Of a stretch of DNA of 64,000 nt, positions 47,016 to 56,369 are shown piece by piece. Numbering within the stretch: position 1 is the first letter of the stretch; each line of letters starts with the position of its first letter. The position numbers and the translations under genes were made by a program. The stretch lies in the NCBI RefSeq assembly GCF_900129635.1, contig NZ_FSRB01000001.1:5235501-5299500 (forward strand), in the 5' to 3' direction. Below the pieces are notes generated by a model. That model was not told the DNA's origin, ran no database searches, and was given only the letters and a program-made list of their open reading frames with translations. Source of the DNA: Singulisphaera sp. GP187 (GTDB lineage: Bacteria; Planctomycetota; Planctomycetia; Isosphaerales; Isosphaeraceae).

Positions 47016-48848
47016 ATGAGCGACCTACTCAGCACGACACTCGGAGCCGTCGGAGCGGCTGGCGAGGCTCTAGATAAAGTGACAGGTGGCCGTGCCCTTC
47101 GTGGTGCGCTCGCCGGGAAGCCCCGCGAACTCATGTCGTTCGTGCCTTTTTCTGACTCAATGGGTCTGACAAACGAAAAAGATAAGACTACAGGTCGCGA
47201 CCTCACGGACGCTTACGGGCTCACCCGTAAGGGAGACGATTCGTTAGGGTCGCACGCGGCCGGGTTTTTGGCTGACACGATCGCATCGCCGCTCAGCCTG
47301 GCGTCGGGTGTCGGGGCGTTCCGGGCTGCTCCTACGCTCGCCAAAGGGATAACCCAGGGAGCGAAAGCGGTTACAGGGCTCGACCTCTTAGATCACGTTG
47401 GAGCTGGCGCTAAAAAGCTCGGCTCATTCGTCGGAGACGAGGCTGGTTCCCTTCATGTTAACGACTCGCTATTGAAACACCTACCTTGGGCGGATCGAAC
47501 CGACATTTCTGACGAGGTTCGCAACGCAGCGGCGTGGGCTGGGCCGCAGTATCCTGGAGGCAGGGATAAGCTTGCTGATGCGATCTCGGGACACAAAGAC
47601 AATTGGCGGTGGATAGCGAGGAGCCTCGAAGATCATCCTGGGTTAGAGAAGATTGCCAACGAGATTCCTGAGGGTACGAAGTTTCTTGGAAACGGGGCCG
47701 AGGCGATTGCCTTAAAGTCGCCACAGGGTCACGTTATACGGGTTTCACCAAACGTCTCGGACTTCGGAAGCGCCGGCCGGGCGGACATCCAAGAGATCCT
47801 TCAGCCTTTCCGGTCTATCGAAATTCCCGGAGATTCCTCCAGGAACATACAGCCGTGGATCGTTGAGCATCTTCCTAGGGTGAATCCCGTAATGGAGGAC
47901 GAGGATAAGGTTCGCGACCTACTCTATCGCCTCAATCAGTCCGGCAATCCCGCAGGATCGCTGAGTTTACGGAACCCAACCAGTCGTGCTCTTTATAGTC
48001 TAGAGAAGTCTGCTCTCGGGCTCGGGGATGATCTTGCCGCCTCGATCCGTAGGCAGCACTCGAACCTGAATCCGTGGGATTTTCACCGATACAACGTCGC
48101 GACCACCGCCGAGGGTAACGCTCTTGGGCACGACGGCGGCATGGTGAATTCGTTCGGACAGGGTGTGCCTCCTATTCGTCGCTATTCTCCATCGCCGGCA
48201 ACGCCAGAAGCCTTGTCTGAGGCGGCAAGAATGGGTGGCACCGACGCTGTTCGCGAAGCGTTAGAGCGTGGGATCGCCACTGGATCGAAAGGCCAGGGTG
48301 TCGCGGCAGTCGGCAGCACGGATCTCGCTTCGATCTTCGCCGACCAGAAGATCCTTCGCGACTTTCTATCGACCTACGGGCACCTTCCCGATCAAGGTCC
48401 AACCCGATTGCCGGGCGTCAGCGGCTTCGTGAACGGCGGCAAGTTATCGTCGCAAGAGGTTCCTACTGCGTTCAGTATGATCGATGCCTTGAATCAATCG
48501 CACACCCCTGTAGGCGGCGGTTGGCCTTCGGTTTCCGATTTAGAACGCAGGTTGTCTGGTGGCATTGGCGCTAGCCATACGCCGATAGCTCATTCGCTGA
48601 CCGGGCCTACCGCCAAACTGACGCCACCGCTCTCGTACGACCAGGCGAACGTCGACGATATTTTGGCCGCATTTAATGATGTAGGCCCGGCGCAATACGA
48701 CCAGTTCGGGGCGAAGCTGCCGTTAGATTCTGGAAAACAAATCAATAACGATGACAGCTCTGGATCATCGCACTTGAACTCAAAGTTGTATGGTACAATT
48801 CTAGCAGCACTTATGGGGCGAAACATGCTCCCCGCCGAGGAGAGGTGA
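47016..48848 (+). CDS. Large virion protein with kinase-like domain
   Basis: A 610-residue protein. The N-terminal ~100 residues are homologous to the start of the next gene (shared Asp-Lys-Thr-Thr-Gly-Arg-Asp-Leu-Thr and Pro-Phe-Ser-Asp-Ser). Residues about 220-385 carry a kinase-like set: a Gly-rich loop Leu-Gly-Asn-Gly-Ala-Glu-Ala, a strand Val-Ile-Arg-Val where Lys is expected, Trp-Asp-Phe-His-Arg-Tyr-Asn-Val, and His-Asp-Gly-Gly in the metal-binding position. The replaced Lys makes catalysis uncertain. Polyvalent phage proteins injected with DNA sometimes carry such effector domains. It ends one base before the next gene. Confidence 0.6.
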   Translation: MSDLLSTTLGAVGAAGEALDKVTGGRALRGALAGKPRELMSFVPFSDSMGLTNEKDKTTGRDLTDAYGLTRKGDDSLGSHAAGFLADTIASPLSLASGVGAFRAAPTLAKGITQGAKAVTGLDLLDHVGAGAKKLGSFVGDEAGSLHVNDSLLKHLPWADRTDISDEVRNAAAWAGPQYPGGRDKLADAISGHKDNWRWIARSLEDHPGLEKIANEIPEGTKFLGNGAEAIALKSPQGHVIRVSPNVSDFGSAGRADIQEILQPFRSIEIPGDSSRNIQPWIVEHLPRVNPVMEDEDKVRDLLYRLNQSGNPAGSLSLRNPTSRALYSLEKSALGLGDDLAASIRRQHSNLNPWDFHRYNVATTAEGNALGHDGGMVNSFGQGVPPIRRYSPSPATPEALSEAARMGGTDAVREALERGIATGSKGQGVAAVGSTDLASIFADQKILRDFLSTYGHLPDQGPTRLPGVSGFVNGGKLSSQEVPTAFSMIDALNQSHTPVGGGWPSVSDLERRLSGGIGASHTPIAHSLTGPTAKLTPPLSYDQANVDDILAAFNDVGPAQYDQFGAKLPLDSGKQINNDDSSGSSHLNSKLYGTILAALMGRNMLPAEER

Positions 48849-48849
48849 G

Positions 48850-51800
48850 ATGGCTGGACTGGATCTCGACATCAACCCGTTCAGCGGCAGCGACCCATTT
48901 GGGCCGAATGAATTCGGCCTGAGTGGCAGGCGTGGCTCATCCTCTCAGGCGGCAGCCTATAGGCAGCCGCTTAAACCCGAGGAGTTCAAGTCGGTCGGCC
49001 AGAAAGCCCTGGACACCGGAGCCAGCGGGCTCTCGTATGTACTTGGCACGCTCGACAAGCCAGGGCAGGCGGTTCGTGGTGCTCTGGCTGGCAAGGGGGT
49101 TTCGGCGCTCAAGAACCTGATCCCGTTCTCGGACTCGCTCGGCATCACCGGCGAATCGGACAAGACGACGGGCCGCGACCTCACAAACTTGGCAGGGCTC
49201 ACCAGCAAGAATGACAAGGGCTGGGGCGCGTGGGGGGCCGGATTGGCGGCGGACATCGCAACCGACCCGCTCACGTACATGACGTTTGGTGCGAAGAGTG
49301 CGATGACAGGGGCCGGAAAGGCGGTCCAGAAAACCGGAGCACTGAGGGGCTGGACGGGCCGGCAGATGCTCGAAGGTTTTCACGGCGTTGAGCCTACTTT
49401 AAAGGCGGCAGGCAGCACTGCATCTGACTTGCAGCACATGGGCGATCTCGGCCGGCGGCTCGCCAGCCAGGAGTCGGCTGACGCGGTGACGAAAGCGGGT
49501 CTTGGGTCACTCCAAGCGAATCAACCCCTCTCAGGACTCGTCCGCATCGGCGTTCCGTTTGGTCCCAGCACTGCGTTCGGGACTGGCAAGACCGCCCAAA
49601 ATATCGCTGGTGCCCTCGATACGGCTGGCGATTACCTGAAGTTCGGGAACCCGGTCGGCCGTGCGGTTGGCTCGCTGTTCGATAGCACCCGTCATGGGGC
49701 GGTCGACAAGATCACCCAGAAGGGCGCGGCGAAGTACCTTGATCCTGCCCTGCAAACGCTGAAACAGCGTGGGCGTGACGAACGTTTCGGCCTGATCCGT
49801 GAGCTTGATCCGCTCGTGTCAGCAGGCGGTCACACGGAGCGGGCTATTAATGATGCCGCCAGGGCGGTCGCTGAAGAGGTTCCGCATAGCTTCGATCCGG
49901 CTTTAACTGCAGCCACCAAGACGGCTGCGGCGCATGTCCGCAGCGTCCACGGAACGCAACTCGCTGAGGCTCGTGCGGCTGGTGCCGGCCTCAAGGATGT
50001 TTCGGATGACTACGCGAAATACGTTCACCGTTCCGCGTTTCCCGAGAACCCGGCCAACCTCCAAGTCGGTGGCAACCCGAGCAATATGTTGCCCCTGACG
50101 AGCGGAGCAAATATCGGCCGCGACGAGATTTTTCGCGACATCCCTGGCGGAACTAACCGACTGAACGACTGGTTTGATCGCTTCGCGGGAGTCCCGAAAC
50201 GGAAGGCGGCGACTGCCAACGCGATCAAAGTCGACATGATCGACGACCTGACCCGAGGCGGCGGACAGCTCACTCCTAATATCGAACAGCAGTTCGGAGA
50301 CAAGGCCGCTGCGCTCGCCGAACGGCTTGCTGTCGCTAATCCCGCCTACCGATCACAATCTGCAACCGCGACCACTGACGCCATTCAGGGAAAGCCATTC
50401 TTCTCGCCTGACCTCACTTCCGACTTTACGCAGCGCGGCATGCAGCACGCGAACACGATCGCGAACGCGAAGGCTGCGACCGGCATATTGGCCGAGAACG
50501 CGAGACGGAAAACGGCCGGCGACTCCCTGGTTTCGCTCGACGTTCTGGCGCGAAAGCTTGGGCTCCGGACCACGCCAGCCGACAAGGTTGCGGGCACCCC
50601 GATAGAGGGGGCGCTTGTCAACCTGTTCCGGGGTTTGGCTCCGCATGGTGTCGGCAAGGTCGACCCGTACCTGATGGGCGGAACCCGAAAACTTCGTAAG
50701 CAGGTGGCCCAATTCGGGGTCACTCCGGAGCACGCCGAGCAGATCACAAAAGCCTACGGTAAGTGGACGGCCCCCGAGCAAATCAAGTCGTCGCTCGGCG
50801 CGTTTGATTCAGCAACGAACGCTTTCAAGGCCCTCGCCTACCCGATCTGGATCCCGGCTCACGTGCGGAACGCGATGACCGCCGCGACAAATAATGCACG
50901 CGAAGGCGTCGGAATCCCGCAGTACCTCCGTCAATTAAAAGTGATGACGGGACGAGGAAAAGCGGACCTGTCTGGCGTCCACCCGTCTCTCGCCGGCCTC
51001 GCTCCCGACCAGCAGATCGAGGCGATTCGCCGCATGCAGTACGGAAGCGGAAACATTTTTGGCGGGCACGGCATGAACGAGGAGATCGCCGGGAACGCCA
51101 AACAGGCGATCGATAGCGGCAAGCGATTCACTCCTAGCGTGCCCGGTTCTGATCGTGTCGGGGCGCACGGAAACCTTGCCGCCGATACCGCTGATCTCGT
51201 GATCAACCAAGGCTTGCTCGGCTCCTTGGGTGCCACGGGCCGAGCGATCGGCGGCTCCGTGAAGGGCTTACTTGACCCTAGCCGCAAGTGGGGCCAGTCA
51301 TTCGCTGAGAACCTCGGAATCAAGGGGGTTGGCGGCGCGGCGGCGGACACACTCCCGGCAGTGAAGGCGGGCCGAATGGCAGGCACGAATATCGAGGACT
51401 TCTTCCGGGGTTCTCAGTGGCTCAAACAGGTCGAGGGCGGTGCCTCTCCTGAGTTCGCGGCTGACGCTGTCAACAAGCTTCACTTCGACTACGACGCCCT
51501 CACCGGCTTCGAGAAAAATGTGATGCGTCGAGCGATGCCGTTCTACACGTTTGCGCGACGAAATCTGCCCCTGCAGCTCGACACGGCAGTCCACACGCCC
51601 GGCGTCATCAACGCGCAGTACAAGCCATTCCGCCAGCCGACTCCGGGTGAAGAGCGGCCCTACGTCCCCGCGTACCTCGATAGCGGAGTCTCGATTCCGA
51701 CCGGCCCTGAGGTGGATGGCAAGCGTCAATTTGTGAGCAAGTTGGGCCTGCCTGCTGAGGAGGCGTTCGAGAAGATCCACTTCAAGAACGGCCTACCAGA

Positions 51801-52332
51801 CGTGAAGAGGACGGCTCTCGATTACATGGGCCAGTTGAACCCGCTGATCAAGGCTCCCTTGGAGCAGCTCTTCAATACGCAGTTCCACACCCAGCGTAAG
51901 TTGAGCGATTTGCAGGCTCCGCAGACGGCCAGCGCGATCGGCCGTTTGTTCGGCGACGACAACCCGCAGTTGCTCGGGCAGATCATGAGTAACTCGCCGT
52001 TAACCCGGTTCTTCACGTCCGCCGACAAGCTGACTGACCCCCGGAAGACCTGGGGCCAGAAGCTCATCAACCTAGGAACCGGCGTGCGAGTGACCGACGT
52101 TGACGTGGACAAACAGCGGGCGATTGACACCAGAAACGCCCTCAATGAGATCCTTGGCGAGCAGCCAAACCTGAGCCAGTATTCGAGCTTCTACGTCAAG
52201 CCTGAGGATCTCGACAAGCTCTCGCCCGAGGAGGTCGAACTAATGCGGGCCTATGCGACCCAGCAGGCTCAAGCCAAAGAATACGCGAAGCGGCAACGGG
52301 TCGGCATCCGACAAATTCGGTCTGGCGAATAA
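48850..52332 (+). CDS. Large internal virion (polyvalent) protein
   Basis: A 1160-residue protein, the largest in the window. The N-terminal ~110 residues repeat the domain seen at the start of the previous gene. Helical, Ala/Gly/Lys-rich regions follow. Near residue 885-910 it has Phe-Asp-Tyr-Asp-Ala-Leu-Thr-x-Phe-Glu-Lys-Asn-Val-Met-Arg-Arg and Pro-Phe-Tyr-Thr-Phe-Ala-Arg-Arg-Asn, a block typical of large polyvalent/LPD-type internal virion proteins of podovirus-like phages. Such proteins are injected with DNA and may form the trans-envelope conduit. The C-terminal ~100 residues are helical and charged. Confidence 0.6.
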   Translation: MAGLDLDINPFSGSDPFGPNEFGLSGRRGSSSQAAAYRQPLKPEEFKSVGQKALDTGASGLSYVLGTLDKPGQAVRGALAGKGVSALKNLIPFSDSLGITGESDKTTGRDLTNLAGLTSKNDKGWGAWGAGLAADIATDPLTYMTFGAKSAMTGAGKAVQKTGALRGWTGRQMLEGFHGVEPTLKAAGSTASDLQHMGDLGRRLASQESADAVTKAGLGSLQANQPLSGLVRIGVPFGPSTAFGTGKTAQNIAGALDTAGDYLKFGNPVGRAVGSLFDSTRHGAVDKITQKGAAKYLDPALQTLKQRGRDERFGLIRELDPLVSAGGHTERAINDAARAVAEEVPHSFDPALTAATKTAAAHVRSVHGTQLAEARAAGAGLKDVSDDYAKYVHRSAFPENPANLQVGGNPSNMLPLTSGANIGRDEIFRDIPGGTNRLNDWFDRFAGVPKRKAATANAIKVDMIDDLTRGGGQLTPNIEQQFGDKAAALAERLAVANPAYRSQSATATTDAIQGKPFFSPDLTSDFTQRGMQHANTIANAKAATGILAENARRKTAGDSLVSLDVLARKLGLRTTPADKVAGTPIEGALVNLFRGLAPHGVGKVDPYLMGGTRKLRKQVAQFGVTPEHAEQITKAYGKWTAPEQIKSSLGAFDSATNAFKALAYPIWIPAHVRNAMTAATNNAREGVGIPQYLRQLKVMTGRGKADLSGVHPSLAGLAPDQQIEAIRRMQYGSGNIFGGHGMNEEIAGNAKQAIDSGKRFTPSVPGSDRVGAHGNLAADTADLVINQGLLGSLGATGRAIGGSVKGLLDPSRKWGQSFAENLGIKGVGGAAADTLPAVKAGRMAGTNIEDFFRGSQWLKQVEGGASPEFAADAVNKLHFDYDALTGFEKNVMRRAMPFYTFARRNLPLQLDTAVHTPGVINAQYKPFRQPTPGEERPYVPAYLDSGVSIPTGPEVDGKRQFVSKLGLPAEEAFEKIHFKNGLPDVKRTALDYMGQLNPLIKAPLEQLFNTQFHTQRKLSDLQAPQTASAIGRLFGDDNPQLLGQIMSNSPLTRFFTSADKLTDPRKTWGQKLINLGTGVRVTDVDVDKQRAIDTRNALNEILGEQPNLSQYSSFYVKPEDLDKLSPEEVELMRAYATQQAQAKEYAKRQRVGIRQIRSGE

Positions 52333-52411
52333 TTGGTTTGCATTTCTGATTCTGTGACCTCGGCTCGTCTTGAAATTGCTACGGCTGAATTACCACATCA
52401 GAGGGGGCTAT

Positions 52412-52618
52412 ATGGCTAGGAAATCGTTACAATTGTGCGACGATCCAAAGGAATCAGTCGAGATCGTTTATACTCACGGCCCAGCCAACGCGACCAGACT
52501 TGCCTATTGGGAGGAGTTCTGGACGTTTTTTATGGCCGAAATACTCAGGGAAATGGAACGCCGCGATGCCAATCGGAAAAGCCACGTTCAAGCTAAAAGA
52601 AGCGATAGTGCCAACTAG
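52412..52618 (+). CDS. Small protein coupled to the recombinase
   Basis: A 68-residue charged protein (Met-Ala-Arg-Lys-Ser-Leu). The ATG at 52412 has GAGGGGG upstream. It overlaps the recombinase gene by 53 bases, so translation is coupled. Small partners of serine recombinases can be directionality factors or regulators; the sequence gives no domain, so the role is inferred from position only. Confidence 0.5.
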   Translation: MARKSLQLCDDPKESVEIVYTHGPANATRLAYWEEFWTFFMAEILREMERRDANRKSHVQAKRSDSAN

Positions 52619-54254
52619 GCGCGCAGTGATCTACACGCGGGTAAGCGACACAAACGAGGGAAATAATGGTGTTTCCCACGAGTTTCAAGAGACAGCATGC
52701 AGGTCAAGGGCAGCCGAACTAGGATACGAAGTTATCGAGGTGTTTCGGGATAACTTCAGCGGCAAATACCTGCACGAGAGGCCAGAGCTTTCCAGGCTCC
52801 GCGAACTCGTCCGACAGGGACATATCCAGGCAGTGTTCGTTTGGAAACTGGACCGGTTTAGTAGACGGCTCGCACAGCGAGTGATCTGCGTCCAAGAGCT
52901 AAGGGACCACGGATGCCAGTACATCAGTGCCACCGAGGAGATTAGCGATTCGCCCGAAGGGAGACTGCTTGAGTCGATCCTCGGCGCTATCGCTGAGTTC
53001 GAGGTCGAGAGGACGCTTGAGCGGTCTCAGGCCGGGATCGCTGTGCTCAAGGGTCGCTGTCTTCCGATCTGCCAGGGCAAAGCGCGATACGGATACCGGT
53101 ACATTAAGGAGTCTCGGACCAGGGAAATAGTCGAAGATGAGGCGAAATGGGTTCGGAAAATCTTCGAGTGGTGTGTCGGCGGTGACAGCAGTATGGTGAT
53201 CGCCGCCAGGCTTAATCGCTTCGGAGTCTTATGCCCAGCGGTTGGCCGTGGAGTCAAAACCAGAGGGGCATCTCCCCAGTGGCATTCGTCAACCATCCGG
53301 TCGATCTTAAAGGATGCCTCTTACGCCGGCGCGCCGATGGTCTCAGGCAAGAAGAGGTCAACGGCCGAGGTGTCCCGAAAGGGCCATAAGCGAACCGAAA
53401 AGACTAATCCAGCCGAATGGTGGAAAGCCAAAGATCCAACGCCGCCACTCGTCGACAAAGAGACGTTCGACCACGTACAAGAGGCCCTGCGGTCCCGCCG
53501 AAAAACTCGCGACGGCCGTACCGCCGAGTATCCGCACCTGCTACGAGGGATGGTGAAGTGCAAAATCTGCGGCCGTAGCATGTCACCCTGGAAGACTAAA
53601 AATCCGGCCGGAAAGACCTACTTCTATTTCTGTTGTGTCTCGCGGCAGATGGGATGCAATTGTGGAAACGCCGTCACGCCTATTGCGTGGCTCGACGAGC
53701 AAGTTTGGTCATCCGTCGTCAATCTCATGCGCGACAAAGACGCTATCGAGGCGAGATGCCGGGAGTTCATGAAAGAGAATAAGTGCGATGACCTAGAGAG
53801 AGACCAAGCCGCGCATCAGTCGAAGATTTCCGAGGCCCGCGAATCTATTCAGCGGCTAATCAGGATGCTCGGTTCCAGCGACGACCCGGAGATCCTGACA
53901 CCTCTCCAGGGTAGGCTGGCAGAACTCCGCAGCAACATTGAAGCACACCAATCAGAAGTTCGGCATATCGAGTCAAAATTGTTCACCGTTAAGAATCAAG
54001 CTTATGCCCTGCAGCATTGGGCTGAGGCTTGTCAAGTCGGTGGCGAGATTATCGACGAGGAAAATGTGACATTTGATTATAAGAGGAAGCTTCTTAAAGC
54101 CCTTGACCTGCAAGTGTTTGCGGCAAAGAAGTCGATCCAGATGAGCCTAGGACTGCCGTTAGTTATACCGGATTCCTCTCCTGGGTTGGCAGCTTCACCA
54201 ACATCGCCAGCGGCAAGACCGGACGTGAGGGGGGCCATAACTACGAGGCGATGA
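52566..54254 (+). CDS. Large serine recombinase (phage integrase)
   Basis: A 562-residue integrase. The resolvase domain starts with Ile-Tyr-Thr-Arg-Val-Ser (nucleophile Ser27) and has Trp-Lys-Leu-Asp-Arg-Phe-Ser-Arg and a Glu-Arg-x-x-Glu-Arg helix. The recombinase domain (about 180-300) follows. A zinc ribbon comes next: Cys-Lys-Ile-Cys-Gly and later Cys-Cys ... Cys-x-Cys. A coiled coil covers about 390-470. ATG 52566 or GTG 52608 are both plausible starts; a TTG at 52500 is unlikely. The last ~27 codons appear to read host DNA across attR, so the C terminus differs between integrated and free phage. Confidence 0.88.
   Translation: MPIGKATFKLKEAIVPTRRAVIYTRVSDTNEGNNGVSHEFQETACRSRAAELGYEVIEVFRDNFSGKYLHERPELSRLRELVRQGHIQAVFVWKLDRFSRRLAQRVICVQELRDHGCQYISATEEISDSPEGRLLESILGAIAEFEVERTLERSQAGIAVLKGRCLPICQGKARYGYRYIKESRTREIVEDEAKWVRKIFEWCVGGDSSMVIAARLNRFGVLCPAVGRGVKTRGASPQWHSSTIRSILKDASYAGAPMVSGKKRSTAEVSRKGHKRTEKTNPAEWWKAKDPTPPLVDKETFDHVQEALRSRRKTRDGRTAEYPHLLRGMVKCKICGRSMSPWKTKNPAGKTYFYFCCVSRQMGCNCGNAVTPIAWLDEQVWSSVVNLMRDKDAIEARCREFMKENKCDDLERDQAAHQSKISEARESIQRLIRMLGSSDDPEILTPLQGRLAELRSNIEAHQSEVRHIESKLFTVKNQAYALQHWAEACQVGGEIIDEENVTFDYKRKLLKALDLQVFAAKKSIQMSLGLPLVIPDSSPGLAASPTSPAARPDVRGAITTRR
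54160..54190. other. Approximate right attachment junction (attR)
   Basis: Upstream of about 54170 the sequence encodes the recombinase; from about 54179 a second frame encodes conserved esterase sequence (Ser-Trp-Val-Gly-Ser-Phe-Thr-Asn-Ile). The crossover therefore lies close to 54165-54185. The exact core dinucleotide cannot be fixed without attL, which is outside the window. Confidence 0.6.
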
Positions 54255-54487
54255 TCCGCAAGACGGAGAAGAAGCCGATCCGCGTACTCCTTCAGGATGG
54301 CTCCAATGACCTGGATAACAACAACGGTAACTGGCCGCTCGCCAATCAGCAGATGGCCAAATCGTTGAAATTTGCTGGATATGATTACGAATTTGTCTAT
54401 GGCCAGGGGTTTCACAGCAACAAGCATGGCCGGGCGATCTTGCCCGACTCGCTCCGCTGGCTCTGGCGTGGTTATGAACAAAAGTGA
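54170..54487 (+). pseudogene. 3' fragment of a host enterochelin-esterase-like gene
   Basis: A frame overlapping the recombinase end encodes about 100 residues with conserved esterase C-terminal sequence: Gly-Ser-Phe-Thr-Asn-Ile, Pro-Ile-Arg-Val-Leu-Leu-Gln-Asp-Gly, Asp-Leu-Asp-Asn, Gly-Asn-Trp-Pro-Leu-Ala-Asn-Gln, and a final Asn-Lys-His-Gly-Arg with Leu-Arg-Trp-Leu-Trp, the region of the catalytic His in these alpha/beta hydrolases. The 5' part, including the nucleophile, is missing and should lie beyond the left end of the prophage. It is followed by a strong terminator. Insertion therefore disrupts this gene. Confidence 0.75.
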
Positions 54488-54532
54488 ATTTGGATGCTTA
54501 AAGGGATGAGGTAAGCGAAGACCTCAAGTTGC

Positions 54533-54561
54533 AGACAGGGAGTTGCTCGCTCCCTGTCTTT
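54533..54561 (+). terminator. Terminator of the esterase gene
   Basis: GACAGGGAG (54534-54542) pairs perfectly with CTCCCTGTC (54550-54558), seven-base loop, followed by TTT. It lies 46 bases beyond the esterase stop. Confidence 0.75.
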
Positions 54562-54625
54562 CGAGGCAAACCCACGAAAGCTGACGTTGTTCAAGCGACT
54601 CGCCCATCAGGAACGACAACCCTGG

Positions 54626-55318
54626 TCAGCGAACCGTCGGCCTTGCGGGTACGGGCGGGCCGTAGAAACCCAGCAGGGGATCGGGAGACACGGTCGAATC
54701 GATCGTGGTGCCAGCGGGAGTATGGACGACACCGTAAGCGAATCGGCCCTTGATGCCCAAATACAGTGGTAGGTCCTTGACCGCCTCCTGAGTTTCGAGG
54801 GCCGTGACCAACGCTTTGACCATGCTCGCGCGGGCCGATTTGTCGATTTCCTTCAGGCTCGGGATCTTCGCCAAGACGAGCGTTCGCTGGTCCTTGACCA
54901 CTGCGAAGACGTGCATCTTGTCATCGAGTGCCACGGGTTTCAACGCGTCGTACGCCGCAAGGGCAAGGTCACTGTCGCCGGTGAGTTTCGTCCGGTTCAG
55001 TGTTTTCTCGTCCTGGTCGAGCAGTGCCGATCGAGGGTCGAGCACCTTCTTGCTCCGCTGCACGTCGGCGGACACCGCGAGGATCGCGAGCAGGAGGATT
55101 GGGATCGCGAGAGCAAACAGGGGGATGAAGAAGAGTGACGGAGCCGGCGTCTTCAGCCCGCTCTCGGCGTTCAGCTTACCGCGCCCCAAGGCCATCCAGA
55201 TCATTCCCAGCACCAGGAGCCCCGCCGAGAGCCAGCCCGATACTGCAAACACGAGGAAACCGACGACGATTCCCAAGAGCCCGATGAGGAGGCCCGACAG
55301 GTTGTAGATGATGATCAT
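54626..55318 (-). CDS. Membrane protein of unknown function
   Basis: A 230-residue host protein. The first ~85 residues hold two to three hydrophobic helices (about 5-28, 30-45 and 62-84); the rest is a soluble domain with Lys/Asp helices and a beta-type Gly-Arg-Phe-Ala-Tyr-Gly-Val-Val stretch, ending in a Pro-rich tail. GAGGAG lies about ten bases before the ATG. No recognised family. It converges with the disrupted esterase. Confidence 0.6.
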   Translation of the reverse strand: MIIIYNLSGLLIGLLGIVVGFLVFAVSGWLSAGLLVLGMIWMALGRGKLNAESGLKTPAPSLFFIPLFALAIPILLLAILAVSADVQRSKKVLDPRSALLDQDEKTLNRTKLTGDSDLALAAYDALKPVALDDKMHVFAVVKDQRTLVLAKIPSLKEIDKSARASMVKALVTALETQEAVKDLPLYLGIKGRFAYGVVHTPAGTTIDSTVSPDPLLGFYGPPVPARPTVR

Positions 55319-55474
55319 GACGCGCGCCGGCTCCTCAAAGTCATTTGTGACGATAGACCGGGGCGTATCATCTCATAACGCGATTAAAAGTGCAATTCTG
55401 GCCGAGGTCGGGCCTGTTCACGTTCTGACTCGCGCCAGCGAGAAGTCCCAAAGACAGGAAGCGATCCGCTCCCC

Positions 55475-55522
55475 GCTCGCCTTATGCCAGGCGAGCGAAA
55501 GAATTGGGGCGAACGCCCCAAG
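55475..55522 (-). terminator. Tandem hairpins after the thioredoxin-like gene
   Basis: CGCTCGCC/GGCGAGCG (55475-55498, 8-bp stem) and TTGGGGC/GCCCCAA (55505-55522, 7-bp stem) lie downstream of the leftward gene ending at 55565. The second is followed on the minus strand by a short T-rich patch. Likely transcription end. Confidence 0.55.
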
Positions 55523-55564
55523 CCGCGGACAGGGAGTGGGCACACTCCTCGCTTGCCCGTTCGA

Positions 55565-56125
55565 TCAGTCGTTGTACTTCTGGCGGAGCCGTGGGGAGAG
55601 GCGGAGGATGAGCTGGGCGCGCTCGAATTCGGCGAGCCACTCGGCGGTGACCGTGGCCGTGGCCTCGGCGGAGGGGGGGACGAGGCCCGTCGGGCAGGCG
55701 GGGCCGAGCTGGTCGATGGCGAGCCTGCGATAGGTCGAGAGGGTCCGCTCACCGTAGCGCGAGACCTCTTGCCCATCCTCGCTCAGGAAGACGACGACCG
55801 GGACCCGTTGGCCCCCGTTGATCGCCAACGCGTCGCGGACGTCGGTCAGCGCGTCGCGGTCGAGGAACCGCAACTCGAGCGCGGGGGAGACGCGGGCGAA
55901 GTGGTCGAATGCGGGGCACTGGTTGATGCAGTCGCCACACCAGGCACCGGCCAGGCAGAGGACCGGCATCCGTCGCACGAACCCCGTCAGCAATGCGGTT
56001 TGCTCGGCGGTCAGCGAGAACTGCGGGTGCATCGCGTTCCATCGCGACCGCTGCGCGGGGGTTGCGTACCGGTCGAGGAACTCGGTGTACGGCAAGGCCT
56101 CGGCGAAGATTTTCGACCAATCCAT
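55565..56125 (-). CDS. Thioredoxin-like protein
   Basis: A 186-residue cytoplasmic protein. A thioredoxin-type active site Trp-Cys-Gly-Asp-Cys lies near residue 67, preceded by a strand with Pro-Val-Leu-Cys-Leu-Ala-Gly and followed by Phe-Leu-Asp-Arg-Asp and the cis-Pro segment Arg-Val-Pro-Val-Val-Val-Phe. This is the general thioredoxin fold; the Gly-Asp between the cysteines occurs in a family of uncharacterised bacterial thioredoxin-like proteins. The ATG at 56125 is preferred over a longer frame with poor start context. Likely thiol-disulfide exchange; substrate unknown. Confidence 0.72.
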   Translation of the reverse strand: MDWSKIFAEALPYTEFLDRYATPAQRSRWNAMHPQFSLTAEQTALLTGFVRRMPVLCLAGAWCGDCINQCPAFDHFARVSPALELRFLDRDALTDVRDALAINGGQRVPVVVFLSEDGQEVSRYGERTLSTYRRLAIDQLGPACPTGLVPPSAEATATVTAEWLAEFERAQLILRLSPRLRQKYND

Positions 56126-56369
56126 TTCGGAGGACCCTAAAGAAATTAAAAAATCAAGAAGACTACAATTTTCGGTTGATCGTGGTTCCATCCGGCGAAC
56201 GGCTTGCCGGGAGGAATCGATGGATGGCTTGCATTGACGCGTTGAAGTCGAGTTGCTTCGACTCCGTCGCCTCATGAGCGCGGAGAATCGGTTGTCCGTC
56301 GGGTCCACGAGAGCCGGCAGGTGGGGAAGACGATCCGTCTCGTCCCCCTTATTATTGGGCGCGAACCTT

